From positions 1,054,001 to 1,118,000 of the forward strand of contig JAJQJQ010000034.1 in NCBI GenBank assembly GCA_028622995.1: a stretch of 64,000 nt of DNA, in the 5' to 3' direction. The position numbers and the translations under genes were made by a program. Positions 50,127 through 62,600 of this stretch are shown here, one piece after another; positions within the stretch are counted from its first letter, which is position 1; each line of letters opens with the position of its first letter. The notes beneath the pieces are model-generated. The model was not told the DNA's origin. It worked only from the letters and a program-made list of their open reading frames with translations, and ran no database searches. Source of the stretch: Panagrolaimus kolymaensis (Eukaryota > Nematoda > Chromadorea > Rhabditida > Panagrolaimidae).

Positions 50127-52950
50127 TTATCTGTCTCGAAGGACGAAAGATTCTAACAAACGACACCACGAATCAGACAAAGCAATGACATTGAGACGTT
50201 GGAAATTTTTTTCTTGAGTATGTTTCATAATGTCATCAATCCAGCGAGTTGGAGGACGTCCAAGAGGTCTCTTGCCAGCAGGTTTCCATTCAGTCAGTAA
50301 ACGATTCCATCGATTGTCAGGAAGCAGCAGGAGTTTACGAAGATAATTCCATTTTCTTTTTCTTGCTTGATGAACGAAATCTTTGAGACCAGTTCTTTCA
50401 CGAAGCCATTCACGAGGATGTTGATCGATTAATTTCACGTTTAGCATTCTTCTTTCCATTCTTCGTTGAGCTACAGCAAGACGATCTTCTTCAGATTTGG
50501 TCAAAGCCCAGGTTTCACATCCATACAATATGGCAGGAAGCACACATTGATGAAGATATTTTCTTTTCAAGTTCATTGGGACTCTTCTTGACATCAGCAA
50601 ATTCTTCGCTTTGTAGAAAGAGCTCCATCCGGCAGATATTCTTCGAGAGATTTCTTTGTTGAATCGTTTTGGTTTTGAAGGCCAATAGATCAGTTGACCG
50701 AGATATATAAATTCATTTACCAATTCAACTTGTAGATCATCAAGAAGTAAAGTTCCATCAGGAGTATTCGCATTAGTCATCCACTTTGTTTTATCGACGT
50801 TGATTTCGAGTCCAACAGTAGCAGAAGTTCCAGCGACTTGGTTGAGCAAACATTGGAGACCTTCCAATGAATGAGAGCATAGCATGATGTCATCAGCAAA
50901 AGTGAGATATCCTAGTTTTTTTCCATTGATGTTGATTCCAGCATTCCAGTTGACAAGATCAAGAGCAATTTTGAAGGGTAAGAGCAAAGAGGATAGGCGA
51001 GAGCGTATCTCCTTGTCTTACACCTTTTTGGACATTGATGTTGATAGATGAAGAGCCAATATTTATACTTGATGTACCACCAGCATAGATCATTTTGATG
51101 ATTTCAATTGTACCAGGATCAATACCAAATTTTTGAAGAGCATTCCATAGAGCAGAAAGTTCAATCGAGTCAAATGCTTTTTTGAAGTCAATAAAAACAA
51201 CAAAAAGAGGCAAATTGAACTCACGACACTTTTCAAATAGTTGATTTGCGGTATGTATATGATCAATAGTTGAGTAACATCTTCGGAATCCAGCTTGTTG
51301 AGGAGGAAGAGCACCAGAAGTTTCAGCAGCATCCATTACACGTTGAGTAAGTACTCGAGTCATCAGCTTATACAAGACAGGAAGTAGTGAAATAAGACGA
51401 TAGTTTTCAATATTGTTTCTATTTCCTTTCTTGGGAAGCAAGATGGTTTTCGAATGAAGTAGTTCAGGAGGCAGATTGTTTCCGAGTAGTAATCCATTTA
51501 GAGCATCAGCAAGTCTTATAGCAAAACTTGAAATTGTTGTTTGGACAGCTTTTGATGGAATATTGTCGGCGCCAGGAGCAGTGTTAGCCTTCATTCGACG
51601 AGCAGCAGAGATAAGTTCATCAGGAGTAATTTCGGCAATTGAAACTTCTGGATCACGAACATGAACATAGTTCCCATCTCGAGATACATAGAGTTTTTCA
51701 TAGAATTGAACGATGACATCCATGAGTTCAGCAACAGTTTCAGTGACAGTACCATCCGATCGAGTCAGTTGGACCATTTGATTCCGTCTTTGGATCATTT
51801 CAGAGCGACCACGTTTCAGTCGGTTGTCTTGGATAGCCCGTTCCATCACGTTTATATAATGACTAATGAGATCATTTTTAACGGATTTACGGACCAGTTT
51901 ACAAAGTTCAGAATATTCTACAAGAGCATGACGAGCATCAGTCAAACCATGTTTCATTTCACGACGTTGTTCCATAAGATCAAGAGTTGTTTGTGAGAGT
52001 CTAGAAAATAAAACAGGTTGATAAGAGCTTACTTTTGAACTTGTTATGAGAGCAGATTTGATTTGTTCTAGTTCAACTTTAGGATTTGTAGCAGTTGGAA
52101 GTGTTTTCAGTTGTTCATTCATAGAGAAGATGAGCAGCGATTTATCATAATCAGGAGTGACAAAGTTACATGGTTGAGAACGAGCATATTTCTTTATTGG
52201 AATGTTTATCATAGCACGAACCATACGATGATCACTACCAGAGAATCTATTAAGCACTGTTACATCTTGAACGATTGATTTCTTTTTAGTGAGAATGTAG
52301 TCGATTTCTTTTGTTGTTTTTCCATTTGGTGAATGCCAGGTCCATCTTCGGTTTCGTCCTTTTTTGAAGTATGTGTTCATAAGGTACAGCTCATTTGATT
52401 CACAGAAGTTGTATAAGAGTTGACCATGTTCATTTCGAGAGTCAAAAGAGAACTTACCGATATAGTTTTCACCAGCTTCACCAAGACCAGTCGACGCATT
52501 AAAATCACCAAGAATCAATTCATAAGTTACACGACCAGAAAGAGCATCTTCAAGTTGAGAAAGGAACATTTCATATTCTTCTTCGCCGCGTCCACTTTGA
52601 GGAGCATAGACTTGGGTAACCCGGAATGTCTTACCTCCACGAAGTTTGAAAAGGATTTGGATCAGTCGATCAGAAATGTATTTAACACCAATTATTTTCT
52701 TGTTAAGTTCAGGACAAATCAAAAGAGCAACACCAGAATAGCCAAAAACAGACTTACCACTATTGTACATGAAGTATCCAGATGAGAGTTGTTCACATGT
52801 TTGACCAATTTTCCATGTTTCAGCAAGACCAAGAATATCAAATTTCTTCAATTTTGAAAGTTCATTTTGAAACGATTGGAATCGATCAGCGGTTGAGATG
52901 GATCTGCAGTTGTATGTCATTGCAATCAGTCTTCTTGTTAGTGGTGTCAT
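50127..52950 (-). pseudogene. RTE endonuclease-reverse transcriptase, one frameshift
   Basis: Encodes target-primed reverse transcription functions. Endonuclease (about residues 8-240): MTYNCRS, ILGLAETWK, VYAPQSG, LGDFNAS, and the final SDHRMV. The reverse transcriptase follows: NYRLISLLPVLYKL, FIDFKKAFDSI, GVRQGDTLSPILF, then after the frameshift LTFADDIMLC, the catalytic Asp pair. The C-terminal region contains MERRML and RPLGRPPTRWIDD, typical of RTE. The frame from 52950 ends 663 codons later at 50959; the continuation in the next frame runs to the stop at 50127. The shift lies near 50973, between motifs B and C, and corresponds to one extra base. All other sequence is open, so the element decayed little or the base is an assembly error. 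Confidence 0.88.
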
Positions 52951-52977
52951 TTGTTAGTTAGGTTTAGCTAATTATTC

Positions 52978-53010
52978 CCTTTCCGTACACGCTACTGTAT
53001 GGTGGAAAGG
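52978..53010. repeat. Short hairpin in the LINE 5' UTR
   Basis: CCTTTCC (52978-52984) pairs with GGAAAGG (53004-53010), and TACA (52986-52989) with TGTA (52996-52999), around a small loop. It lies about 30 bp upstream of the ORF start. Confidence 0.5.
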
Positions 53011-53131
53011 TATCTTCAATTCGTACACTTTATACCAACTTGCATCCATGCAAATTAGCATAAAGTTATTTAAGAGAACAATGAAGCGAGCGACCGCTCA
53101 CCGTCTCAAAAAAACGTGCGAATGAATGATG

Positions 53132-53142
53132 AGCAAATATTT
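53132..53142. repeat. Target-site duplication, 5' side of the LINE
   Basis: AGCAAATATTT, identical to 49918-49928. Confidence 0.8.
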
Positions 53143-53469
53143 ATCAATATTTATAAAAGGAAACTCACATGTTTTTTTTCATCATCAGACATGAGTGAAA
53201 ATTTATTATGTTCAAAATTGAGCATCTTTATATTTATTTTGAAATGTTTCAATTTTTGTTTTTGAATTTCGAAAATAATTAAGGCGTCGATTAAATTCGG
53301 AAGAATCAGCTAAATTAAAACCATGTCGATCGATGAGAGAGGAAAATTCTAGGATTTCTGGATCAGCAAAATCCAGATTGGCAAATTAGGTTTTATCAAA
53401 TTTGCAAAAAACTATTGAAATTGCAATGGCAAAAAATAGAAGCCAAATAGCAAAGTTACGAAGAAGCAT

Positions 53470-56400
53470 AGTTAAGAAAATAATGCATTTTCAAGCATTT
53501 TTGAAAAGTTTTATACCATTTTTTAATGGTTACCAATTACGTTATTAAAATCTTGAACTCAGGTTATTTTGAGTGATATTGAAAACCATAAAATCTGAAA
53601 TTTTATAAATTTTTATTGTTTTTGTTGTTTGCATTATTTGATTTTCATGTAACAAAAAAATGCTACAACAAAGTTTTTGCGTTTGATTATTTTGCAACTT
53701 TTTGTTTATTCAAAAAAAAGAAGTTTAATAATTGAAAGGCGTTTTCATTCAAATATTTTTTTATGCTTCTTTGAAATATCTTACCGTTCACGTAGGTGAT
53801 ATATTGAAATGGGTGTGCAATAAGGTGTGATTTTGACAAATAAAAAATAAAAATTTGTTTTAGTCCACCCTCATTTTATGGTTTTTCTTCTTCACCTTCA
53901 CCTTTGTTAGTTTATCTCGGTTTGTTTTGTTTGCATTTTGTTGAGTAATACTACTGTAAAAACAACTGAATTCGGATAACCTTCATTTTATATAAATTAG
54001 TTATATAGCAACAACATACCAGATAATGACTACTGTATTATTTAAAAAATAAAAAGTTTATTTTTTATTGTTAAAATAATTTTTTTATGTATTTGCTTTT
54101 TGACTTTTTGTAAAATAAAAACGTGCTTTAAATAATATCTATCCTTTTTCTGTTTTAAAAAAATTTTTCTTCTTTATTTGTTTGTATAAAAAATGAGGAT
54201 TATTTTTTCATTGTTGAATTTTTTCATATTAATTTGTTGCTTGCAAAAAACTAAAATAAAGTAAATTTTTTATTTCATTCTTAAATTTTGAGTCTAAACA
54301 CAAATACACAAATTTTTTTTATGGTTTTATGTTTGTTTTTAGAATTTTTTGAAGGTTAAATGTTAAACAGAAAAAAGTGATGTTATTTTATTGAATGGTG
54401 GTTAGCTGTTGGAGAGCGATGTAGTCCTCTAAGATTAAAAAGAATTACAGTGTTGAAAGAAAAAGTTTAAGAAAAAAATTAAAATAGCAACATTTAAAAA
54501 ATGGGCGACTCCTCCGCCGTTTAAATTTCTTTAAAATTTTAAACTGTAGCCTTCGATATCTTGTTTCAAATTAACCTAAACTTTTTTATTTAAAAAGAAA
54601 AGTTTTATATTCATTCATTTTTTTCCATTAACGAAACCTGAGTAACCTACATACTTCCCGATTTATCTTCTTTCTTGACAGTAGTTTAAAAAAAAAGAAG
54701 AAAGAAAGAAAGTTCTAACATTTCATTAACACGAGTTTGAGTGAAACTTTTTCCCAAAACACACATTTTTGCAAAAAAGAAAAAATTGTTGCTAAAAAGT
54801 GTAAAAATAAAAACTAACTTTTATAGATGATAATGGTTGCAAAGTCCATAGACAAAAAAAAAATAACAAAACATAACATCTTTTTTTGTCATTCAAGTTT
54901 AATGTGTTTCTTTCGACCCAAATTGAATTTTGTTTTTCTCTATTTTTTCCTCTTCTTTTTTTTCTGCTGCAAATATTCATAAATGCAATGAATGCTACAA
55001 CATACTCTTTTTTTCTTCTTCACCTCTAATGGTGGTGGTGGGTGAAAAGTACATATGCGCGTATGCCATAAATAAATGAATACCATGACGATATTAATTT
55101 TTAATAAATATTTTTTCTTTCTTTCTGCTAATGACATTGACAAAATTATTTTAATCAAATTTCTTTAGACTTTATGTTTTACGTGTTTCAAAAAAAGATT
55201 AGAATTATTTTTTTGTGTTACAAGTTTTAAAAAAAAGCAATTTATAAATTAAAACATGTTATTATTTTGTACTTTATTTTAACCAAGCTTTTCAAACTTT
55301 TTGTTCCATTTTAAAATGGTTCTAAATAATTACTGTATTTTCACATTTTTTGTTTTAAGTCTATTTTGATATTTAAAATACTTATGCGTCAAAAAATAAG
55401 TATCTATTTATTTTATTCTATTGTTTCTTTTTTTTCTCGTTTTTTTTTTTGCAAAATAATAGACTCTTTTCGGATTTTTATGCAAAATTTCTTTTGCTGC
55501 CATTGGCAATGATGCAACGCCGACGATAATGTATGTGAAGTGAAAATACCTCTCTCATGGGCCCTATTTTTCAGTCAAAAAAAATTTGTGGGGGAAATAG
55601 ATATACACACATTACTCCATGAAACTATAGACGATGGTTGGGAAAAAAAAGGAAATAATTTGATGGAGTTTATTTTTTATTTACTATCAAAAAAAGATAA
55701 ATAAATAAAGAGAGATACCATTCTCCATAAAAAATGCCACCGTTTATTGTTGCTGCTCTTTACTTTGTTACTCTTTAAAAAAAAAGTGACTGGAAATAAA
55801 ATTTATTGGAAGAAGGAAGCCTTTTTAGGTTTAATTTTTCCTTCCTTCCTTCTTTTTCTTTTTGAATGTTTATTTTTATGTGGAAAAAAAATCGGTTCAT
55901 TGCAATAAAATCTAACAAAAAAATGTCACATTTATCTTCTCATTGTTTCAGGTGTTTTATGGGAAGAGGAAGGAGGTTTAAAAAAAAGCGTTTGTTTTTA
56001 ATTTGTTGGAAGAATAAATAAAAAAATAGAGTAATAGAAACAATTCTTTTTTATGATGTACATTCATTCTTTGTTAAAAAAAAGAAAAAAAAGGTTTTTA
56101 GCGACCATGTTTTTTATTTTATTTTCGCATCAAAGAATTCCATTTTTATTTTTTTGATGTTTTAAAAAGCCATTTTTGGGGATTTAGTCAAATTTTATTT
56201 TTTTCTTCCGGAACGCTTAGAAAAAAAGTTGTTCATTAAAAAAAATATGTTAAAAATGTTTTTTTCTTCATATCCTCTTTTTTTCAAATTTGCATAATTT
56301 TTTCTTATGATTTTTCAGTGGTTTTTTCTTACTTTCTCAAGTTTAACACTCTTTTTTTGTTGTTGTGAATTTTTGTTTTTAAACTTCTTCCTTTTTTACT

Positions 56401-58064
56401 GTCATAGAAACATTATCCATCTTTTTTTTTTGTAGCCCTTTGCGTCGTCTGTCTTTCTTCCTCCTGTTGAATGGAAGGTAGTTTACAAAAAGCCTCTCTT
56501 GGGAGAAATTTTAAAGAAGTGTTCATGGAAGCAAAAATGCGAAGTTTTCTGCTTTATTTGACGTCACAAAAATATTTTTTTCTGGACACAAAACTTTTTT
56601 GCTTTTACGTATGTTTTCAGTGAAAGGAACCGCTCCTGTGGAATGAGTAATAATAATAATATTTTTTTATTTAAAATGCATAAAAGCATATGCTAGCAAT
56701 TTTACCCTAAATCAATAGAAATGACCTTAAAAAACAAATATTTTTTTGTTAACTCTTTTTTCATTGTTAAAAAAAGTTTTTTTTTATTTATTTTAAAAAT
56801 TTGTCATTGTTTTTAATTTTCCGAATTCTTTACTTCCTATTAATTTTTTATACTTCTTGAGATTTACAAAAAAATGATCCTTCTCAAAAAAAAAAGTCAT
56901 CATTCGATTTTTTTTTTATCATGGACGACAGACATTCTCTAAAAATTCTTTTCAACAACTTGAAGAAGAAAAAATAAAATAGTGAAAGTAAGTGGTATTT
57001 ATGAATAAATAAAAAAACAAATAATGTGTACTTTTTTTTCTTCTTGTATAACAATGATATTATTCTTTTGTGATAGGTGAGATCATTCTCTTCTTTTTCT
57101 AAAAGTAAACACTTAACTTAAAAGTTCAAAAATAAATAATTTTGTTCAAGTGTACAACCACAAAAAAAGAAGACGTGAAATACAAATATTACAAACAAAA
57201 AAATCAAAAATTTTGAAATCATACATTTTTTCTTTCTTCTTTTTCGTATCATAAGTATCTTCGGCAGATTCGATTGCTTATTTTTTGTATCACTTTTTTA
57301 TCTTTGTTATTCTTAATATTTTTTTCGTTTTTTTTAATTTTCCTTACAAACCAATGGTTTAAATTACTATTTTAGTAAAAAATTGTCTGCCTCGCCATCT
57401 CTGTGTCAGAGTATAGCGGTATCGATATTTTCTTTCTTTTTTTGCCACTTGAAATTAAGCTTTAACAACAAGTAAGGAAGGATAATATCTCAGGTTTAAA
57501 AAAAACAGAAGCGCGTTGGAGGAAGAAAAAAGAAGAAGACGAACGACGGAAGTTTAGGATTTTTTTGACATTATTTATAAAAGTTTCTTCTTTCCCATCT
57601 TTTTTCCTTCCTTTTAAAGTACATATACTTTCCATACTTTTAGGTTTTATTTTTTGACATTTAAATTAGTTAAAAAAAGAATTTATACAGGGTTTTAAAT
57701 TTGATCTTATCCAAGCTCAAAGAATCTAAAACCTTTTTTCATTCTTAAAAAAAAAATTGTATTTTTTCGATGACGTTTTTTTCTTTCTCATTTTTTTAAT
57801 ATTTTTCTTTTTGATTCAATAAAAAATATAATGTCTTAAGTTTAAATCACATTTTAGTCAAAAAAAAAACTGTGTATCTCTTTGTTTTGTAAATTGTAAA
57901 AAAAATGAGATCAAATTTCGAATATATCCGTGAAGTAAACGTTTCTTCTTCTTTTTTTTGTATATATATTTTCTCAATCTTTGTGGTCGTGGGAATAACA
58001 AACAATAAATTTTTCTAATCACGCTTTTGTTACAGAAAAAGAAAAAAAGAAAAAAGAAAATATT
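53470..58064. other. Intergenic region between the protease pseudogene and the 7TM receptor gene
   Basis: About 4.6 kb, AT-rich and full of homopolymers. It includes the right copy of the diverged direct repeat (53996-54250). The remaining open frames are short and of biased composition; I see no gene, tRNA or further transposon coding sequence. The right end must hold the receptor promoter, with a trans-splice acceptor (TTTTGTTACAG) ending at 58035. Confidence 0.45.
53996..54250 (+). repeat. Right copy of a diverged direct repeat
   Basis: Same-orientation partner of 48899-49140, with shared blocks in the same order separated by small indels. The pair brackets the protease pseudogene and its LINE. 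Confidence 0.75.
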
Positions 58065-59497
58065 ATGTCTCCAGTTGAAGTGGTGTCGTCAACTTCAATA
58101 TTTCAACAACAAATAGGTTTTACAACACAAAAATTATTATTATCGCCAACATTTAATTCTATGCCATCCACGAGCGCCATGCCATCTTTTTTACCACAGT
58201 ATAATAATTACGTGACAATACCAACAACAAACATAGCGACGGCGACGACAAAAAATATTTTATTAAATTTTGAATGGAATGTCACAGATTTGGATTTTGA
58301 TAATGCCAAAGCTTTAGGCAAAATGGAATCAAATGAAGAATCTTCATTTCGTTTATATGTGGCTTTATTGGTTGTTTCTGCTGCAATAATAGGTTTAATA
58401 ATAAATATTTTTATTTTATTATTAAGTGTATTACATATTCATGGAGATTATAGACATTTTGTGGCTAATTTAGCTATCGTTGATATTGTTGGAGGTTAGT
58501 CAAAAAAAAATTTTATTTAACTAAAATACTTTTTAAAATTTTAATTTTTTAAAAAAAGTTTTAAAAATGCTTTTTATTATTATTTTTCAAAAAAAAACAA
58601 CTTATAAAAGCTCTTTTCAGCATTGTTATTTGCATTTATGGGTTATGTAAATTTATCGGATCGTCAACAATTCTCAGTAAATGTTATGACATATTCAGCT
58701 TTTGCTTTTTATGGCTCATTTGGAGTTATGATTTGTGCATTAGTTCCTGTTTCACTTTCAAGAGTGGTAGCAGCTTCAAAACCAAAAACTTATGACAAAG
58801 TAAACAAAACTAAAAAAAAATTTTTCACACATTTTGAATGACAAAAAATTATTCTTTTTTAGTTATTTTCTGGGAAACGCGCATTAGGTATTTGTGCCAT
58901 AGCTGATATGGCGCCAATAATACTTTTGGTTGTCATATGTTTATCTCGGCATGATACTGGGAAATGGTTATTTTTTGCTTATGCATTTTTAACCTTTGCT
59001 GCTTATGTAGTTACATTTGTTTCAAATTTGGTTGTATTTCGAATAGTTCAAAAGCATATTCACGTGGTTCAATGTTTGCATGATAAAACAAGGTTGTTGG
59101 AAACTCGACAAGTTGCTTTGGCTACTCTTGCCCAAGCTGTCGTTCCATTAGTTTGTCAGGTATCTAATTCTCAATTTTTTTGCTACAGCATTTTTTATAT
59201 TTTTTTAATTTTTAGGTCCCTGCATTTTTATTCCTTTCCTCTGTAATGCTTTTAGTTGAACCTTTAACCGATGGAAATGTAATTGTTATAACTCAACTTT
59301 GGCTTGCAGCAAGTCCAATGTTTGATGGATTTATTACTCTTTTTGTTATAAAACAATATCGACATCATACTATTGCATGTTGTGCAGCAATTTGTGATAG
59401 TAATTGTTGTTATTCAGCTAAAAGATTAACAGCTACCACGCGAACAGCAGCGTATTATTCTTCCACCGCAGTTGAAAAATTTGAAGTTAAAGTTTAG
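58065..59497 (+). CDS. Seven-transmembrane receptor, Str-superfamily-like nematode GPCR
   Basis: G-protein-coupled receptor, probably a plasma-membrane chemoreceptor or peptide receptor. Exons 58065-58494, 58621-58799, 58863-59159 and 59216-59497 give 395 residues. About 97 residues of Ser/Thr-rich N-terminus with an NVT sequon precede the first helix (FRLYVALLVVSAAIIGLIIN). Six further hydrophobic segments follow. The TM5-TM7 part (TRQVALATLAQAVVPLVCQ, LWLAASPMFDGFITLFVIKQYR) resembles the nematode Str superfamily pattern, in which a Gln/Lys-rich loop leads into an A-x-P-x-x-C helix and the last helix ends in a YR pair. There is no DRY motif; SLSRVV occupies the end of TM3. The tail is short, with a Cys-rich stretch that could be palmitoylated. 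Trans-splice acceptor at 58035; AATAAA at 59592. Exact subfamily is uncertain. Confidence 0.8.
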
Positions 59498-59655
59498 TAA
59501 AAAAAAGTTGACGTGATCTTAATTTTGAAAATTTACGGGTATTTTGTTTGTCTGTTACTTTGTTAAAAATGTTTTTCTTTTTTATATTTTGAATAAATTA
59601 ATTTTTAAAAGAAATAATAAATATTTTATTTATTTAATTTACATAGTTTTTTTAA

Positions 59656-62600
59656 TTAAAGAAAAGTATCTTGAGCAGTGGTGCTTGTTATACTGGGACT
59701 TGGTTGGGTTGAGCTTTTTCTCGAATTTTTACGCTTTTGGCCTGCTAAAAGTGCAGTATATTGTGTGGCACTTGGAGGATCTTCACGTGCCGCTCGTAAA
59801 GTAGATCGATGACTTGAATTACGAAAACTGCAATCATTATTTTTTAATATTTCAACTAATCCGAGTTTAATAACAACCTTTTTTGAAGCATATAATCTCC
59901 ATCTTGTTTTCTAACATTTTTATCCTTTTCAAATAAAATTATCCATAATTTTGGTGAAAATATACATACTAATGCAACATTAGCTGACATTGAAATAGAT
60001 ATGCATAAAGATGTGGTTTGAATCTATAAAAAAATAAATACAATAAAACAAAAGTAAATAAACCCCCACTCTCATTAATTTTTTTTTGTTTATTAAAAAA
60101 GAAAAGCAGTTGAATAAATAATTAATAATTCGATACAAATTAAAAAAATTTTTTATTAATGGACTAAAGCTAACAAGCAACTACTAACCTGAAAATCACT
60201 TCCAGTACCAAAAAAGAAAAATATCCATGAAACCCATACTACGCAAGTTGTATACATACTAAAACCAATCCATTTGGTTTCATTAAAATTTTCGGGGACT
60301 TGTCGAGTTTTTATTGCATAAATGGTGCATAAAATAATTAATAATGCATCATACATTAGAGAATAAAGAAAATGATGATCTGGAACATTACAAGTTAAAA
60401 CCACTTGATCCCTCGTTGGATAATCATGTCGAGTTCCAGGTGGAACAAATAATAACCAAATTAATGAACCAAATAATTGTGGAGCAGCAATAACAGCAGT
60501 TAAAAACATTTGGGACATAGGTGATATGCAACCTGGGCGTTGAGCTGAACGAGTAGCTTGAGAAAATATTCTATGAATTCGATTTGTTTTAACTAATAAT
60601 GAAGCGTATAAACATGAAAATGCAAAGCCAATACCTAAAAATAGAGTTAATCAAATTATTGAAATGAAATTTTCGTAAATTATGGCGCCAAAATCAAATA
60701 TTTAAAATTTTTTTACCAGTTCTTTTAAAAGCACAAAAAATTGTTGTTGGAGGTGAAATTAATACAAAAGTCATAGTGTAACACATAATCATCGAAAATA
60801 AAAGTACATAACTTAATTCTCTTCCTGAAGCTTTAACAACTGGGGTTTCATTATATCTAAAAATTAAAAATTAAAATAACCCCAAAAACCAAAAATAAAA
60901 AAATAATTTACATAATATAAACAACGATCACCAGCAATGTAGCTAAAATTCCAAAAACCGCAAAAATTGCTGGAACTATACTATACCAAGATGACCAACG
61001 CATATGTTTTAAGAAATTTTCAGTTAAATTAAAACATCCCATTCGATCTTTAGTTGGCCACATGCCTTCTCCACAATCGATGCAAGTTGTATCATTTGCC
61101 AGATATTCATAATCTTCACATTTTCCACATGCCCAACAACATATTTCATCCTAAAAAATAAATTTTTTGTTATTAGTGTTTGGCTCAAAAAAAAAATTAG
61201 TTATTTACAGCTTTAATTAGTTGCTTTCGATACCCCAGAGGGCAAGGCATGCTACATTTAGAAATTGGAGTCTCTCTTTCTTCTTCATTTCCATGATTCC
61301 AAAACATTAATTCTTCTTTAATAATTAATCTTTGTTCTGACCAACTTCCAACTTCAACATAATCACCTCGATCGGAATCGGAAGCTTGATTTTTACTTCC
61401 TGATGGTTGATAATTAAGTATTGTATAATGAGCTGGGCCATCTCCCTCGGGACTAAAGTGCACAGATTTTCCAACCAAATCTAAAAAAATTATAAAAATA
61501 AAGTTAATTAGTATTTTTTTTTGCTAAAAAATAACCTTCAAATTTAACATTTAATAAATATTTTTTATAAAATTCATCTCCATCTATTCTTTGCATAGCA
61601 CTACAAATTTCTGGTAATTTTGCATATCGAGTTATCCATGAAGTTTCGATGGTATCATTAGGGCAATGTTCATTTTTCATTGCTTGTAAAGCATGAGCTA
61701 TAGCATAAACAGCTTCAATAACAAATTGAATTTTATCATCGGGACTAAAGTTTTCTTTGGATTGTCTTATTGGTTCGCACCTAAAAAAATAAATGTTTTT
61801 AAAGAAATTTTTTCTGTCTTAGCACGAACTTGTTTTTAGAAGTTTCTTCAGGTAAATCAAATTCACAACTAAATTTATGTTCCCATAATTCTCTAAGCCA
61901 TTTATTTCTTTCAAATTTATCCGTTCCTGGATGAAGGGAAAGATAATATTCTTCAAATGACGGAACTCTTAATGATTCAAGCATGAGAACTATAGCTCCT
62001 TCAGCTGATAATCTCCTTATTCCAACTGTATATGCATCATTATTTCTATCCCATCCTTCGCTAGCTAACCATATAATTCGTTTATTTTTTCTCCGATTTG
62101 GTTCCATTTTCATTCGTTCTGAAGTTCGTTCCATCAAATCTGGAATATATTCGGTTCCAACAAAGAGGACAACCACACGAGCTCCAACTTTTTTATCAGG
62201 TTGAAGTCTAGAAAAAAAGAATAGAATTTTTTTTCTGTGAATGAGAGAACTAACTTTTTAACTAAATTATCAACTGATTCAGTTAAAGCTTCACGCTTCA
62301 TTGAAATTCTTTCTTCAATTGCAATACAAATATTAACTTTTCGAGCTTCTTTTTTAAATGCATCAGCTCCAAGTTCACCATATTCATCCGCGGAATAAAC
62401 CAATGAAACATAAGTCCAATTAAATTTTCGAGCAATATCTATCATAGCCCTCGCTTGATAATTATCACTTGGAACAGTTCGAGCAAAATATTCAAATCGA
62501 CTTTTATCACTTAAATCTGCGTTTGTACTTGCAGGACTAACTTGAACAATTCGAAATAATCTTAGTAAATTTGCGATTTGCACTGTAACAGAGCTATAAC

